Source of the DNA: Brevundimonas subvibrioides
GTDB lineage: Bacteria; Pseudomonadota; Alphaproteobacteria; Caulobacterales; Caulobacteraceae
NCBI RefSeq assembly: GCF_002280785.1
Contig: NZ_NCEQ01000003.1
Span: 62,001-126,000 of the forward strand
DNA: 64,000 nucleotides
Reading direction: 5' to 3'
Position numbers and translations under genes: made by a program. Every line of letters starts with the position of its first letter. Position 1 is the first letter of the stretch. Below are positions 13,597-23,200 of this stretch, in pieces. Under the pieces are notes generated by a model. The model did not search any database. It was not told where the DNA came from and worked only from the letters and a program-made list of their open reading frames with translations.

Positions 13597-14909
13597 GGTT
13601 GCATCTCCAGGCCGGTCAGGCCGCCATGCGCGCCGGTCAGCCGGTCAAGGCGGGCGCGCTCGATATGAAAGGATCTCAGAACCGCCACCCGCCGCGCGCG
13701 CGTCTGCAAGAGCGCAGTCTGGGCCTGGATGACGTCGTTGTAGGTGAAGCCGCCCCGGTTAAAGCCGTCACGCACGAGAACGACGGCGCGCTCGGCCTGA
13801 GGCAGGGTCTCCTCGCCGATACGCCGCGCCTCGCTGGCCTTGGCCGACAGCAAGACCTGAAGCCGGGCGATCTCGCGGTCCCGTTCGATCCGCAGGGCGG
13901 ACAGATCGGCCTCAGCCGCGATCCGTTCGGCCTGAGCCCGTTCAATGGCCCCCTGGTTGCGATCATAGCGGCCGAGCGGAATCGAGCCACCGACCACGAA
14001 AGCGAGCGCGTCTTCGTTCCAGAGATGCCGCACCCCCACGCTGACCGAGGCGTCCGGCACGGCGCGGGCTCGCTCAACGGCGACCCTTGAGGTCGCGATA
14101 TCGCGTTGGGCCACGATCGCGGTCTCATCGATGATCGTGGGATCACCGGCCGGGCGGCGCGACGCGCTGGTGTCGATGAAATCCTCGTCCCGCAGCACGA
14201 AATCGGCCGGTCCCATCCAGAAGCTGGCCAGGGTGGCCCGTCCAAGACGGGCCGCGATCTCGGCCTGATCAAAATCGATCTGGGCCTGGGCCAGTTCGGA
14301 CTCGGCCCGTGCCCCAGCGAACAGGGGGTCGCGTGCAGCGTTTACACGGCGCTGGACCTCGGTCTGGAACCGTTCGGCCAGATCGAGTCGTTCTCGCGCG
14401 ATCTCGACCTCGGCCTGTGCGGCTAGGGCTTCGGCCCAGGCGGTCTGGACCTGTTCGAGCCGGTCCAGCCGTCGGACCTGCGCCGTAGCACCGACCAGCA
14501 CACCCTCGCTGCGCGCCAAGGACACGCGGGCATCCCGGTCGCCGCCACGCTCGATCGGCTGCTCATAGGTCAGGGTCGTCTCGGAACGGTCGATCAGGCC
14601 GATGCCACCTACACCACCGATATTCTCGGCGACCAACCCCAGGGTCGGATTGCGCCGGACGTCGGCTTGGCGCACCCCCGCTTCAGCGGCGCGCACCCGG
14701 GCAGCCGTACCCGCGAGGGCAGGATCGGCGGAGGCCGCGAGGGCAAGAGCCTCTTCAAGGGTCAGAGAGCGAGCGGCCGCATCAGCTGGCGGTGGGGTCT
14801 GTGCCATAGCGATGGACGGCGGCATGGCGGCCGCCAGAATGAGCGCGAGGACCGTGACGGTCGATGTACGCGCCCACGATCCGGCGAGGCCGGACGATGG
14901 GGTCTGCAA
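13593..14909 (-). CDS. Outer-membrane efflux channel, TolC/CzcC family (module 2)
   Basis: A 438-residue outer-membrane factor with a signal peptide (ALILAAAMPPSIAMAQ) and the two repeated helical halves of TolC-like channels. The block VGGSIPLGRYDRNQGAIERA corresponds to the conserved strand region seen in the first CzcC (LPLFDRNRGN). It starts the czcC-czcB-czcA-hupE run and lies about 50 bases after the His-rich CzcI-like gene. Family is firm; metal is unknown. Confidence 0.92.
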
Positions 14910-14960
14910 GGGATATCTCCAAAAACGGAATGGCGCGCGCGACCGGCTGGCCGCGTCGGA

Positions 14961-15359
14961 TCAAAGGATCGCGCGTGTCCGTTTCGGAGGGTATTCGGGC
15001 CCGTCGAGCCCGATGTCTTTCAAGGTTGGGCTTCGCCCGAGACTGTGCTCAGCGACGCGACCCAGCTGCGGCACCCCAGCCACGCTTAGGGCTGGCGTGG
15101 TCGATGGCTTTTCGACGCCGCTGTGGTGATGTCCGGTCGGCTGTCCGTCCTTGTCTTGGTCCGGTGCCTCGGGTGTAGTTTCGGTCGGTGCCACGTGCAT
15201 GTGAGCATGCCCATGGTCGTCGCTCGCCACCATGGAGACCGGAGGCCAGCCGGCCGAATGTCCGACCTCGTGTTGAGCCTGAGCGGACGCGTGCAAGCTC
15301 AGTGCCGCCACTAAGGCGACGCATAGCGAGACGCAGAATGTCCGAATCGATTGCGGCAA
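14961..15359 (-). CDS. His-rich secreted CzcI-like protein (module 2)
   Basis: A 132-residue secreted protein with a signal peptide ending near ASAQA (about residue 28). Clusters of histidines follow: DDHGHAHMHVA and GHHHSGVEK. The C-terminus ends GPEYPPKRTRAIL, similar in style to the Pro/Arg-rich tail of the module 1 counterpart. Position immediately upstream of czcC, size and tail fit CzcI-type proteins. It is the first gene of the long leftward unit, divergent from the DUF411 gene; the roughly 160-base gap between them should contain both promoters, but I recognise no operator there. A periplasmic metal-buffer or regulatory role is an inference. Confidence 0.65.
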   Translation of the reverse strand: MPQSIRTFCVSLCVALVAALSLHASAQAQHEVGHSAGWPPVSMVASDDHGHAHMHVAPTETTPEAPDQDKDGQPTGHHHSGVEKPSTTPALSVAGVPQLGRVAEHSLGRSPTLKDIGLDGPEYPPKRTRAIL

Positions 15360-15519
15360 GGGAACTCCTCAGGCTCCCGTATCCCGCCTCTGCGCAAACT
15401 TCAACACGACTGGCCTCCGCATGCGAGGCTGCGACATCCTCGCTTCCCTCGAAAGATCAGCGAACCTCGACGACGAAGACCACAGGCACGATACATTACA
15501 TCGAACGGAGCCTACCGAC

Positions 15520-16014
15520 ATGTCTCTCTCGCCCGCCCCCCAGCTCGCGCCTTCCCGTCGGTCTTTGGTCCTGGCCTTGCCGGGTCTGGCCCTGGCGTCA
15601 TCGGTCTGGGCTTCGCCGGTGCTTGCGGGCCAGGCGGTTCAGGCCATCACCGTCTACAAGACCCCGTGGTGCGGATGCTGCGGAGCCTGGGTCCAGCATA
15701 TGACAGCGGCCGGATGGACAGCGACGGTGCGCGAGCTGGAAGATCTGGCCCCCATTCGCCGCCGCTACGGCGTGCCCGACACCCTGGCGTCCTGTCATAC
15801 TGGGGTCGTCGGATCCTATGCGATTGAGGGACATGTGCCGTCCGAGGACGTGGTGCGACTAGTCCGCGAACGCCCTGATGCCTTCGGCCTTTCGGTGCCG
15901 GGCATGCCGGCGGGATCTCCGGGGATGCCAGCCCCGGCCGGCCGGGCCCAGGCGTTCCAGACCCTGCTGATCCTAAAGAACGGCACCACCCGGATGTTCG
16001 CCAGCCACGGATGA
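15520..16014 (+). CDS. DUF411 metal-binding protein, Tat-exported
   Basis: A 164-residue protein of the DUF411 family. The N-terminus has SRRSLVLALPGLALAS, a twin-arginine type signal. The mature part starts with a thioredoxin-like strand and the family's cysteine motif TPWCGCCGAWVQHM, likely to bind copper or another soft metal. The start at 15520 is chosen because of GGAG nine bases upstream and because it places the signal peptide at the N-terminus; earlier in-frame ATGs have no such support. The stop overlaps (ATGA) the start of the broken ynfA-like gene. DUF411 proteins commonly sit in metal-resistance clusters; their biochemical role is not well defined. Confidence 0.85.
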   Translation: MSLSPAPQLAPSRRSLVLALPGLALASSVWASPVLAGQAVQAITVYKTPWCGCCGAWVQHMTAAGWTATVRELEDLAPIRRRYGVPDTLASCHTGVVGSYAIEGHVPSEDVVRLVRERPDAFGLSVPGMPAGSPGMPAPAGRAQAFQTLLILKNGTTRMFASHG

Positions 16015-16409
16015 CGCCCGCCGCGACCTCGCCGACGACCCTGGCGATCTATCTCGGCGCGGCGCTCGTCAAGATCGCCGGCTGCTAAGCCTTCTGGACC
16101 TCGATCCGGTTGGGCAAGTCGGTGGTGTGGGTCGTCCCAGGAGTGGTGTGTCTGGTCGTCTTTGCCTGGCTGCTGACTTTGGTGGAGGTCGAGGCCGCCG
16201 GGAGAGCCTATGTCGCCTCTGGTGCGGTCTACATCCTGTCCTCCCTGGTTTAGCTGTGGCTCGTGGATGGCAGCCGCCCCAATCACTGGGACCTCGACGG
16301 GGCCACGCTGTGCCTGATCAGCGCGGGCGTCGCCTTGTTCGCGCTGCGCCTATCTCAAGCTAAGTCAAACTGTCGACTTCAAGTTGCCGATGTCATGCAG
16401 AACGATTAA
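16011..16409 (+). pseudogene. YnfA (UPF0060) family membrane protein gene with two in-frame stops
   Basis: The frame from ATG 16011 reads LGAALVKIAGC, then TAA, then [39 protein letters not shown] and YILSSLV, then TAG, then LWLVDGSRPNHWDLDGATL. This is the YnfA family over its full length, with a TAA where GC(Y/F)AFW has an aromatic residue and a TAG where LW(L)WL has Trp. The reading frame is otherwise undisturbed, so these are two point nonsense changes and not shifts. The extension to 16409 replaces the normal C-terminus. It is coupled to the DUF411 gene by an ATGA overlap. Either a young pseudogene or sequencing error. Confidence 0.85.
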
Positions 16410-16440
16410 CAGTAGGCAGGCTTTCACCGAGAAGATGACA

Positions 16441-17019
16441 ATGCAAACTACTCGCGGTTTATTGACAAAAGCGCTTCATTTGATCTTGCTTGTCGCCGTG
16501 CTGCACCAGCTGGTGTCGAGTCGGTTGATGATACCCCCCGGGCGGACCACGAAAGAAAATCTGGCCTACGAAACGCATGAATATGTCGGCCTCGCGAGCC
16601 TCGCCGTCGTCATAGCATTCTGGATGTGGTCGCTGGTTCGGACCCGCGAAGTCGGTTTCTCAAACCTGTTCCCCTGGTTCTCACCCTCCCGAACGGCGTC
16701 CGTATGGAAAGACCTCCTTGCCCATGTGAAGGCGATCTCTCGCCGGACTCTCCCGAACGAGCGTGGCAGACCCTTTCCGACTGCCGTCCACGGGCTGGGC
16801 TTGAGCGCCGTCACCGTCATGGCCGCGACCGGGAGCTTCACCCTGGTCTCCCTAGCGCCCGCGTCGGCGCGAGAGGCCAGCCTGGGCATGCACGAGTTGG
16901 TCTCAAACCTCGTCTGGATCTATGTAATCGGCCATGCGGGTCTTGCCCTTGTCCACGAAGCTCTCGGGCATCGTCTGCTGCGAGACATGTTTTCACCGAG
17001 AGCCGCCTCGAACAGTTGA
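16441..17019 (+). CDS. Cytochrome b561-like membrane protein
   Basis: A protein of about 192 residues with four hydrophobic segments and His residues placed as in di-heme b561 / Ni-Fe hydrogenase b-type cytochromes: LHLILLVAVLHQLV in helix 1, ETHEYVGLASL in helix 2, AVHGLGLSAVTVMAA in helix 3, and MHELVSNLVW plus GHAGLALVHEALGH in helix 4. It would shuttle electrons across the inner membrane. The ATG at 16441 is preferred because GAGAAG lies six bases upstream; ATG 16435 or 16384 are alternatives. The start region is noticeably AT-richer than the surroundings. The partner and substrate are unknown. Confidence 0.75.
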   Translation: MQTTRGLLTKALHLILLVAVLHQLVSSRLMIPPGRTTKENLAYETHEYVGLASLAVVIAFWMWSLVRTREVGFSNLFPWFSPSRTASVWKDLLAHVKAISRRTLPNERGRPFPTAVHGLGLSAVTVMAATGSFTLVSLAPASAREASLGMHELVSNLVWIYVIGHAGLALVHEALGHRLLRDMFSPRAASNS

Positions 17020-17056
17020 CGTGGTTTTGAGCCAAGCAAGACCAGAGACAATCAGC

Positions 17057-17749
17057 ATGCATTCGGAAGGCCACAATCGAGATCGCGTGGGCTGGTTGCG
17101 AGCGGCAGTCCTCGGCGCGAACGACGGCATCTTGTCGACAGGCAGCCTGCTGGTCGGGGTCGCGGCGGCCGGGTCGAGTTCTGGGTCGATCATCCTCACG
17201 GGCGTCGCGGCTCTCGTCGCCGGGGCCATGTCCATGGCTGCTGGCGAGTATGTCTCAGTCAGCAGTCAGTCCGATGCCGAGCAGGCGGACCTACGCAAGG
17301 AAGCCAACGAGTTGATGACCGACCCTGAGTCTGAGCTCGCCGAGCTCACTGGGTTGTACGTCCAGCGAGGATTGTCGGCAGGGCTTGCCCTCCAGGTGGC
17401 CCGTGAGCTGACGGTCAGGGACGCTTTGGCCGCCCATGCGCGAGACGAGCTTGGCCTTCAGGACATGACGGCGGCGCGTCCGGTCCAGGCGGCGGTGACG
17501 TCGGGCTTCGCATTTTCTGTGGGAGCCCTCGTTCCTCTCTCGGTGGCAGTATTTGCACCTGCGCCATGGGCGGGCGTCACGATCACGGCGTGTTCGATCG
17601 CCTGTCTCGCTGGCCTTGGTGCCGTCGGGGCTCGCCTCGGCGGTGCGCCGGTCGGACCGGCGGCTATCCGAGTCGCGTTTTGGGGCGCGGCGGCGATGGC
17701 CGCGACCGCGCTGATCGGCAGGGCGTTCGGAACCGGGCAGATCGCATGA
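17057..17749 (+). CDS. VIT1/CCC1-family transporter (putative Fe/Mn)
   Basis: A 230-residue membrane protein of the VIT1/CCC1 family, which moves iron or manganese out of the cytosol. Diagnostic blocks are LRAAVLGANDGILSTGSLLV in the first helix and AGAMSMAAGEYVSVSSQSDA in the second, followed by the hydrophilic E-rich metal-binding loop (about residues 75-135) and three C-terminal helices. There is no N-terminal ferritin-like domain as found in MbfA. The start at 17057 removes an upstream extension lacking family similarity. Its stop overlaps the start of the next transporter (ATGA), so the two are coupled. Confidence 0.88.
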   Translation: MHSEGHNRDRVGWLRAAVLGANDGILSTGSLLVGVAAAGSSSGSIILTGVAALVAGAMSMAAGEYVSVSSQSDAEQADLRKEANELMTDPESELAELTGLYVQRGLSAGLALQVARELTVRDALAAHARDELGLQDMTAARPVQAAVTSGFAFSVGALVPLSVAVFAPAPWAGVTITACSIACLAGLGAVGARLGGAPVGPAAIRVAFWGAAAMAATALIGRAFGTGQIA

Positions 17750-18345
17750 TGCCGATCAAGATCCAGATGGACCTGCAAAAGACCGTTTGGTTGGTCGCGT
17801 TTCTGAACCTCGCCTATTTCGGGGTGGAGTTCACGGTCGCGGGGGCGATCGGGTCTGTCTCCCTTTTCGCGGACTCCGTCGATTTTCTTGAGGACGCAGC
17901 GATCAACCTGCTGATCGGCATGACGCTTATGGCTTCAGCGACGCTTCGGGCACGGGTCGGTCGATGCCTCGCCATTTTGATCCTGATCCCGGGACTGGCG
18001 ACGCTCTGGACGGCCTGGAGCCAGTTTCAGGTGCCGTCCCCGCCGCAGCCCACTTTGCTTTCTGTGACCGCAGCGGGAGCCTTGGCGGTCAACCTGACCT
18101 GCGCTTTTCTACTAACGCGGTTTCGCGCCAGCCGGGGCAGCTTGACCCGCGCTGCCTTCCTGTCGGCCCGTAACGACGCTCTTGCCAATTTGGCGATCAT
18201 CGCGGCCGGCCTCGTGACCGCCTTCGTGTGGCAAACCGCTTGGCCGGACCTCATTGTCGGCTTGGCGATCGCGGCGCTGAACGCCGATGCGGCGCGCGAT
18301 GTCTGGAAGGCCGCAGGACGCGAGGCGACCGTTCCTCAGGCCTGA
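17746..18345 (+). CDS. CDF-like cation transporter, short form
   Basis: A 199-residue protein with six hydrophobic segments resembling the membrane half of cation diffusion facilitators: GSVSLFADSVDFLEDAAINL matches the family block with metal-binding Asp residues in TM2, and SARNDALANLAIIAAGLVTA matches TM5. It lacks the cytoplasmic C-terminal domain of full-length CDFs (about 300 residues). It is translated from an ATG overlapping the VIT-like gene stop. Its 3' end overlaps the convergent DUF1003 gene by 10 bases. Substrate unknown; Zn, Co or Fe are possible. Confidence 0.78.
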   Translation: MMPIKIQMDLQKTVWLVAFLNLAYFGVEFTVAGAIGSVSLFADSVDFLEDAAINLLIGMTLMASATLRARVGRCLAILILIPGLATLWTAWSQFQVPSPPQPTLLSVTAAGALAVNLTCAFLLTRFRASRGSLTRAAFLSARNDALANLAIIAAGLVTAFVWQTAWPDLIVGLAIAALNADAARDVWKAAGREATVPQA

Positions 18346-18917
18346 CCGAGAGGCGGCTCGTCCGAGACGCCGTTTTGCCGCAACAGCGTCGTCAACAGCT
18401 CGATCTGCTCCTGCTGCTTGGTGATCAAGGTCTGGATCTGGCTGTCACGCATCTGATCCAGTTTTTCATGCAGGGCCATGATCTCGATCTCCGCCTTCAG
18501 GTTGACCTCATAGTCATGTGAGGCATCCAGCCGATCTTTCGTCGCCTGCCGGTTCTGGCTCATCATGATGATCGGGGCCTGGATCGCAGCGAGCATCGAC
18601 AACAACAGGTTCAGGAAAATGAAGGGATAGGGATCGAAGGCGTGGCGGCCGAGGGTGAGATTCAAGATCGCCCAAAACAGCAGAAACAGGCCAAAGCTGC
18701 TGATGAAGCCCCAGGAGCCACCCAAGCGCGCGACACGGTCGGATAGGCGCTCGCCGAAGGTCAGGTCGCTCTTGAACGCCGCATTGACGTCCTGCGAGAC
18801 GGGTTTTCGATGAGCCGTGCGGTTGAGGACGCGGCGTTCTTGTTCCGCGAGCTCCGTCGTGGCCTTGCCAAGCCAGCGCCGCGCGAGATGATCCAAGTCG
18901 AGGCTGTCGTTTGTCAT
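18336..18917 (-). CDS. DUF1003 membrane protein
   Basis: A 193-residue protein of the DUF1003 family. Two membrane helices lie at about residues 72-92 and 98-118, joined by a short loop (RHAFDPYPFIFLNL), and are followed by SMLAAIQAPIIMMSQNRQA and a predicted coiled coil to the C-terminus rich in Gln/Glu/Lys. This is the full family layout. It faces the CDF-like gene with a short overlap and lies about 40 bases after the PAP2 gene stop in the same direction. Function of the family is unknown. Confidence 0.85.
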   Translation of the reverse strand: MTNDSLDLDHLARRWLGKATTELAEQERRVLNRTAHRKPVSQDVNAAFKSDLTFGERLSDRVARLGGSWGFISSFGLFLLFWAILNLTLGRHAFDPYPFIFLNLLLSMLAAIQAPIIMMSQNRQATKDRLDASHDYEVNLKAEIEIMALHEKLDQMRDSQIQTLITKQQEQIELLTTLLRQNGVSDEPPLGQA

Positions 18918-18956
18918 CGCGATCTCGTTGTGAGGGGTGAAGCGTTGGATGTGGCG

Positions 18957-19685
18957 TCAACGCCGCGTCGGGCTCGCTTCCCCCGTCGTCGGTGCGCCGA
19001 GCCATCGCCAGCCGATCAATGCCCAGATCGATCCCAGCGCCCAGCCGGCCGCGACGTCGGTCGGCCAATGGACACCCAGATAGACCCGGCTGACGCCGAT
19101 CAGGAGAACCACCAAACCGGCCACCGCATACATCATCTTGCGGGAGCTCCGGCGGACTGCGCCTGCCGCCAACAACGCCGCGAGCGTGAAATAGATGGCG
19201 ACGGACAACGTGGAATGGCCGCTTGGGAAACTGTTGGAATAGACATAGCTTCCGTGGGGCACGAGGTCCGGTCGAGGCCGGGCATAGACGAGCTTAACCA
19301 CATCGCTGGTCAGTTCAGCCCCCAGAGCCACCGTCGCCATCCCTAACGCTTCGCGCCATCTCCTGGCGCGCATCAGCGTGACGACCACGACTATCGTGAC
19401 GAGCGTCAGGACGGTGAAACCGCCGAGCGCCGTCACGTCCCGCATGGCCTCCTCAAGCCATCTCGGACCGAGCGGATCATTGCGATCGCCCACCTCACGC
19501 ATAATCAGCATCAGGCGTTCGTCGATCGCACGGGTCTCGCCTTCACGCATTTCGCCTGCGAGGGTGAGAAAGCCCCAGATGGCCAGCGAACCGACCAAGA
19601 AGGTCGCGATGACCGCTCCGCTCAGCCGATCGCGCACCCGCCCCAGAGTGGAGGTCAAGCCGAACACGGGCAGTCTTCCGAGCAT
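18957..19685 (-). CDS. PAP2-family phosphatase (membrane lipid phosphatase)
   Basis: A 242-residue membrane phosphatase with all three PAP2 catalytic motifs: KLVYARPRPD, SNSFPSGHS and SRVYLGVHWPTD. It has six hydrophobic segments with the active site facing the periplasm, and family members remove phosphate from undecaprenyl-PP, phosphatidate or lipid A. The start at 19685 is chosen because its ATG overlaps the stop of the upstream phosphatase (ATGA) and the region before it encodes the other gene. It ends a leftward run that begins with a two-component system and an RND pump. Substrate unknown. Confidence 0.88.
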   Translation of the reverse strand: MLGRLPVFGLTSTLGRVRDRLSGAVIATFLVGSLAIWGFLTLAGEMREGETRAIDERLMLIMREVGDRNDPLGPRWLEEAMRDVTALGGFTVLTLVTIVVVVTLMRARRWREALGMATVALGAELTSDVVKLVYARPRPDLVPHGSYVYSNSFPSGHSTLSVAIYFTLAALLAAGAVRRSSRKMMYAVAGLVVLLIGVSRVYLGVHWPTDVAAGWALGSIWALIGWRWLGAPTTGEASPTRR

Positions 19686-20299
19686 CAGCTGCCGACGAAG
19701 CCCAGAGCGGGCTCCATGCGTTCCCAGGTCACGGTCGAACCCCACCCCTTGCCGAACGGTGCCTGGACATGGCCGTAGCGCAACGAGAGGTGTCGTTCCG
19801 CGGCCTCCTCCCCGAGCCCCTTCACCGCCGCCACATAGAGGGCCGAGGCGAGCCCGCTGCGGTCGGCGCCGGACTCGCAATGGATCAGCAGGGGCTTGGG
19901 CGCGTCGCGCATGATTTGGATCAACTGCCACGCCTCTTCATTGGTGATGCCTCGCTTCGCCGACATGCGGAAGTCGATGTGGCGCAAGCCCAGGCGACGC
20001 GCAGTCGCAATCTCGTCGCGGTACCAGGCCTCCGACGGGTTCGCCCCCCTGAGGTTGATGACAGTGCGGATGCCTTGTTCCCGCGCATAGCGTTCGAGGT
20101 CCTGCGGCGACGGCTGCGCCGACCGGAAGGCCTCCGCCTTGGCGACGGCGTGGAAATTGTCATTGGCCATGGTGAAGCTGACGAAGGCCAGGACGAACAG
20201 GCCGATGGCGGCCAGTGTCCAGACGGTCGCCGACCCAAGACCGGCAACGATCTTGAACAGCGCGCGTGGGCCGCGCGAAGTCGGCAGGCTGAATCTCAT
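19685..20299 (-). CDS. Membrane-anchored dual-specificity/tyrosine-type phosphatase
   Basis: A 204-residue protein with an N-terminal membrane helix (about residues 24-43) and a cysteine-phosphatase domain. The signature is HCESGADRSG with nucleophile Cys141 and Arg147 (CX5R). Upstream blocks RSAQPSPQDLERYAREQGIR and TVINLRGANPSEAWYRDE are typical of the bacterial family that acts on phospho-Tyr, phosphoinositide or lipid phosphate. The start at 20299 overlaps the RND permease stop by 4 bases. The anchor should place the catalytic domain in the periplasm. Coupling to a RND pump and PAP2 phosphatase suggests envelope lipid or polysaccharide metabolism; this is inference. Confidence 0.83.
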   Translation of the reverse strand: MRFSLPTSRGPRALFKIVAGLGSATVWTLAAIGLFVLAFVSFTMANDNFHAVAKAEAFRSAQPSPQDLERYAREQGIRTVINLRGANPSEAWYRDEIATARRLGLRHIDFRMSAKRGITNEEAWQLIQIMRDAPKPLLIHCESGADRSGLASALYVAAVKGLGEEAAERHLSLRYGHVQAPFGKGWGSTVTWERMEPALGFVGS

Positions 20300-23200
20300 T
20301 GGGGTCGCTCCCGGAGCGGGGTGGAAAGGCGCGCCAACAAGGCGGGACAAAAGATCAGGATCAGCGGCACGCCGGCGATCAGACCGGTGATGATCGCGAT
20401 GGCGAGCGGCTTCTGCATCGCCGAGCCTTCGCCCAGGCCGAGCGCGAGGGGGGCAAGGGCCAGGATGGCGATCAGGGCCGACATCAGGATGGGCCGAAGA
20501 CGCGCCCGCCCCGCGGCGATCAGGGTCTTGGCGTCCGCCCGTTGGTTCGGCGGCAGCTCCGCGAGGTAGAAGACGCCCAACTCGGCAACGATGCCGATCA
20601 CCATGGTCAGGCCCATCATGGCGGAGATGTTCAGCTCGGTGCCCGTGGCCCACAGGCCCAAGAAGACGCTGGACGCCGCCAGCACAAGCGTGATGACGAT
20701 GCTCGCCGCCGCCGCCCAACCCTGAAACAAATAAAGGAACAGCAGTCCGACCAGAGCCAAGGCGCTGACGAAGACCACCGCCAGATCACGGAACGACTTC
20801 TGTTGTTCGGCATAGAGGCCGCCGTACTCGACGCGGACGCCGGACGGCAGGCTCAATGAGGCCACCGTGCGCTGAACCTCGCGCATGGCCGAGCCCAGAT
20901 CGCGTTGATCCAGCCGCGCGGTCACAGCCACAAGTGGCTGCAGATTCTCGCGGGTGACCTGAGGCTGACCGGGCGCGATCGTCAGGGTCGCGACACGCGA
21001 GAGCGGCAGGGTGTGCCCGTCGGGCGCGCGAAGGGGCACGGTCTCCAGGGCCCGCACGCGATCGCGCAGATCGCCCGCCGTCCAGACCCGGACGCCGACC
21101 AGTTTCTCGCCCTCCTGAATCTGCCCAATGACGTTGCCGCCGACCAGAAGCTGGAGCTGTCGCGTCACCGCCTCGGGATCGAGGCCTTCCAGCGCCGCGG
21201 CCGGCCGATCCACGGTGATGACCACGGCGTCACCGGCGACCCGCAGGCCACCGCTGACCTCGACCACGCCCCGGATCTTTCCGATCGCGTCCACGACCAT
21301 CGGCGACGCCGTTTTCAGCGCCGCCATGTCCGCCCCCAGCAGCTTGACCTCGATCGGCTGAGGCACGGCGGTCAGGTCGCCGATCAGGTCCTCCATCAGT
21401 TGCGCCGTCTCGACCGTGAGGCCGGGCACGGACGCCTCGATCTTGGATCTGACGTCGGCGGTGACGACCTCAAGCGGACGTCGGCCCTTGGCCTTCAGTC
21501 TTACGAAAAAGTCTCCTTCGTTGGCTTCGGACAGGCCGCCGCCAAGCTGCAGGCCGGTCCGCCGCGAATAGCTTTCGACGTCCGGCGTGGCCTGAAGGAT
21601 GGTCTCGACTTGTCGCAGCAGCCGGTCGGTTTCACTCAGCGACGTGCCCGGAGCGGCATAGTAGTCGAGGATGAAGCCGCCCTCGTCCATCTTGGGCATG
21701 AAGCCCGATCCGACCCGGGTATAGGCCAGCCCGCCGATCAACAGGACGACCAGGCCGACGATCAGAGCGAGCCGACCCGGCCGACCCAAAACGCGGGTCA
21801 TCAGCGTCTCGTAGCGGCCGCCGAACCGTTCTAGCAGCCCGCCCGCCCGCTCGGCCTGCTCCACGTCGCGCTCGCGCACCCACCGCTCCGCGAGCAGCGG
21901 CGCGACGAACAGGGCGAAAATCAGGGAAACGGCAAGCGACGCCGACATGGTGACAGCAAGGGCCTTGAAGAACCCGCCCGTGACGCCACTCAAGAAGGCC
22001 AGGGGCGCAAAGACCAATATGGTGGCGAGCGTCGATCCGATGAGCGGTCGGGCCATCTCGGCCGCCGAAACCAGCACACCGTTCTCTCCAGCCTCCGCCC
22101 CTCGGCGCTTCTCCTGAAGCCGCCGCATGAGATGTTCGAGCATGACCACCGCGTCGTCCACGACCAGGCCGACGGCCGCGGCCATACCGCCCAGGGTCAT
22201 CATGTTGAAACTCATGCCGAGAAGGCCGAGCGCGATGCAGGTCGTCGCCAGCACGGCGGGCAGCATCAGGGCGACGATCAGCATGAAGCGCAGGCTGCGC
22301 AGGAAGACGAACAGCACAACGCCGGCCAGCAGAGCGCCCAACAGGATGGCGTCGCGCACGCTGCCGGCCGCCGCGGTCACCAACTGTGACTGGTCGTAGA
22401 AGGTAATAATCTGAACATCGGCGGGGGTCTCCGCCTTGAAGGCGTCGATACGCCTGCGAACCTCCTTGACCAGACCGACGCTGTTGGCGTCGGGCGTCTG
22501 GCGAATGTTGACCAGCACCGCGTCCTGGCCCTGGGACGTGACCCGCGTCCACTGTGGGGTCTGTCGGACCACGACATCGGCGATGTCGTCCAGTTCGACC
22601 ACGCCGCGCACGCCGGTCCGGATCACGGTCCGGCGGATGTCGTCGATGCCAGTCAATTGGTTGTCGGTCAGTACCAGATATAGCCGATAACGGTCCTCAA
22701 GCCGGCCCGCCGCCACGACGACGTTGTTGGACGACAGAACCCGGGCCAGGTCTTCGACAGAGAGACCCAGGGCCTGCAGTCGCGCAGGATCCGCGAGAAC
22801 CTGATATTCCTTCTCCTGACCGCCCTGCACGGTCACGCTCGCTACGCCCGGCGTCGAGGAGAGGAGCGGTGCGAGCTGTAGCTGAGCGAAGTCCCTCAGC
22901 GCCACGGGATCGCGGCTGGGCGACACCAGCGCAAGACCCAGAACCGGAAACACCGTCGGGTCCATTCGACGGACTTCGAACCGCGTCCCCGGCGGTAGAT
23001 CCGGCATCACCGCATTCACGGCCGACTCGGCCTGAAGGGTCGCAGCGACCATGTCCGCGCCCCAGGCAAAATTGACCGACAGTTCGGCCGAGCCTCGGCT
23101 GCTGGTAGAGCGGACCGAGGCCACGCCGGGGACGGTGCGAAGCGCCCGCTCAACCGGCCGGGTCACCTGGCTCACCATCTGCTCGACCGGACGGTCTCCG

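Noticed and set aside
16011-16409. Programmed recoding (selenocysteine or pyrrolysine) at the in-frame stops of the YnfA-like gene
   Set aside because: Stops are TAA and TAG at positions normally aromatic; there is no UGA/SECIS context, and TAA is not a known recoding codon for these residues.
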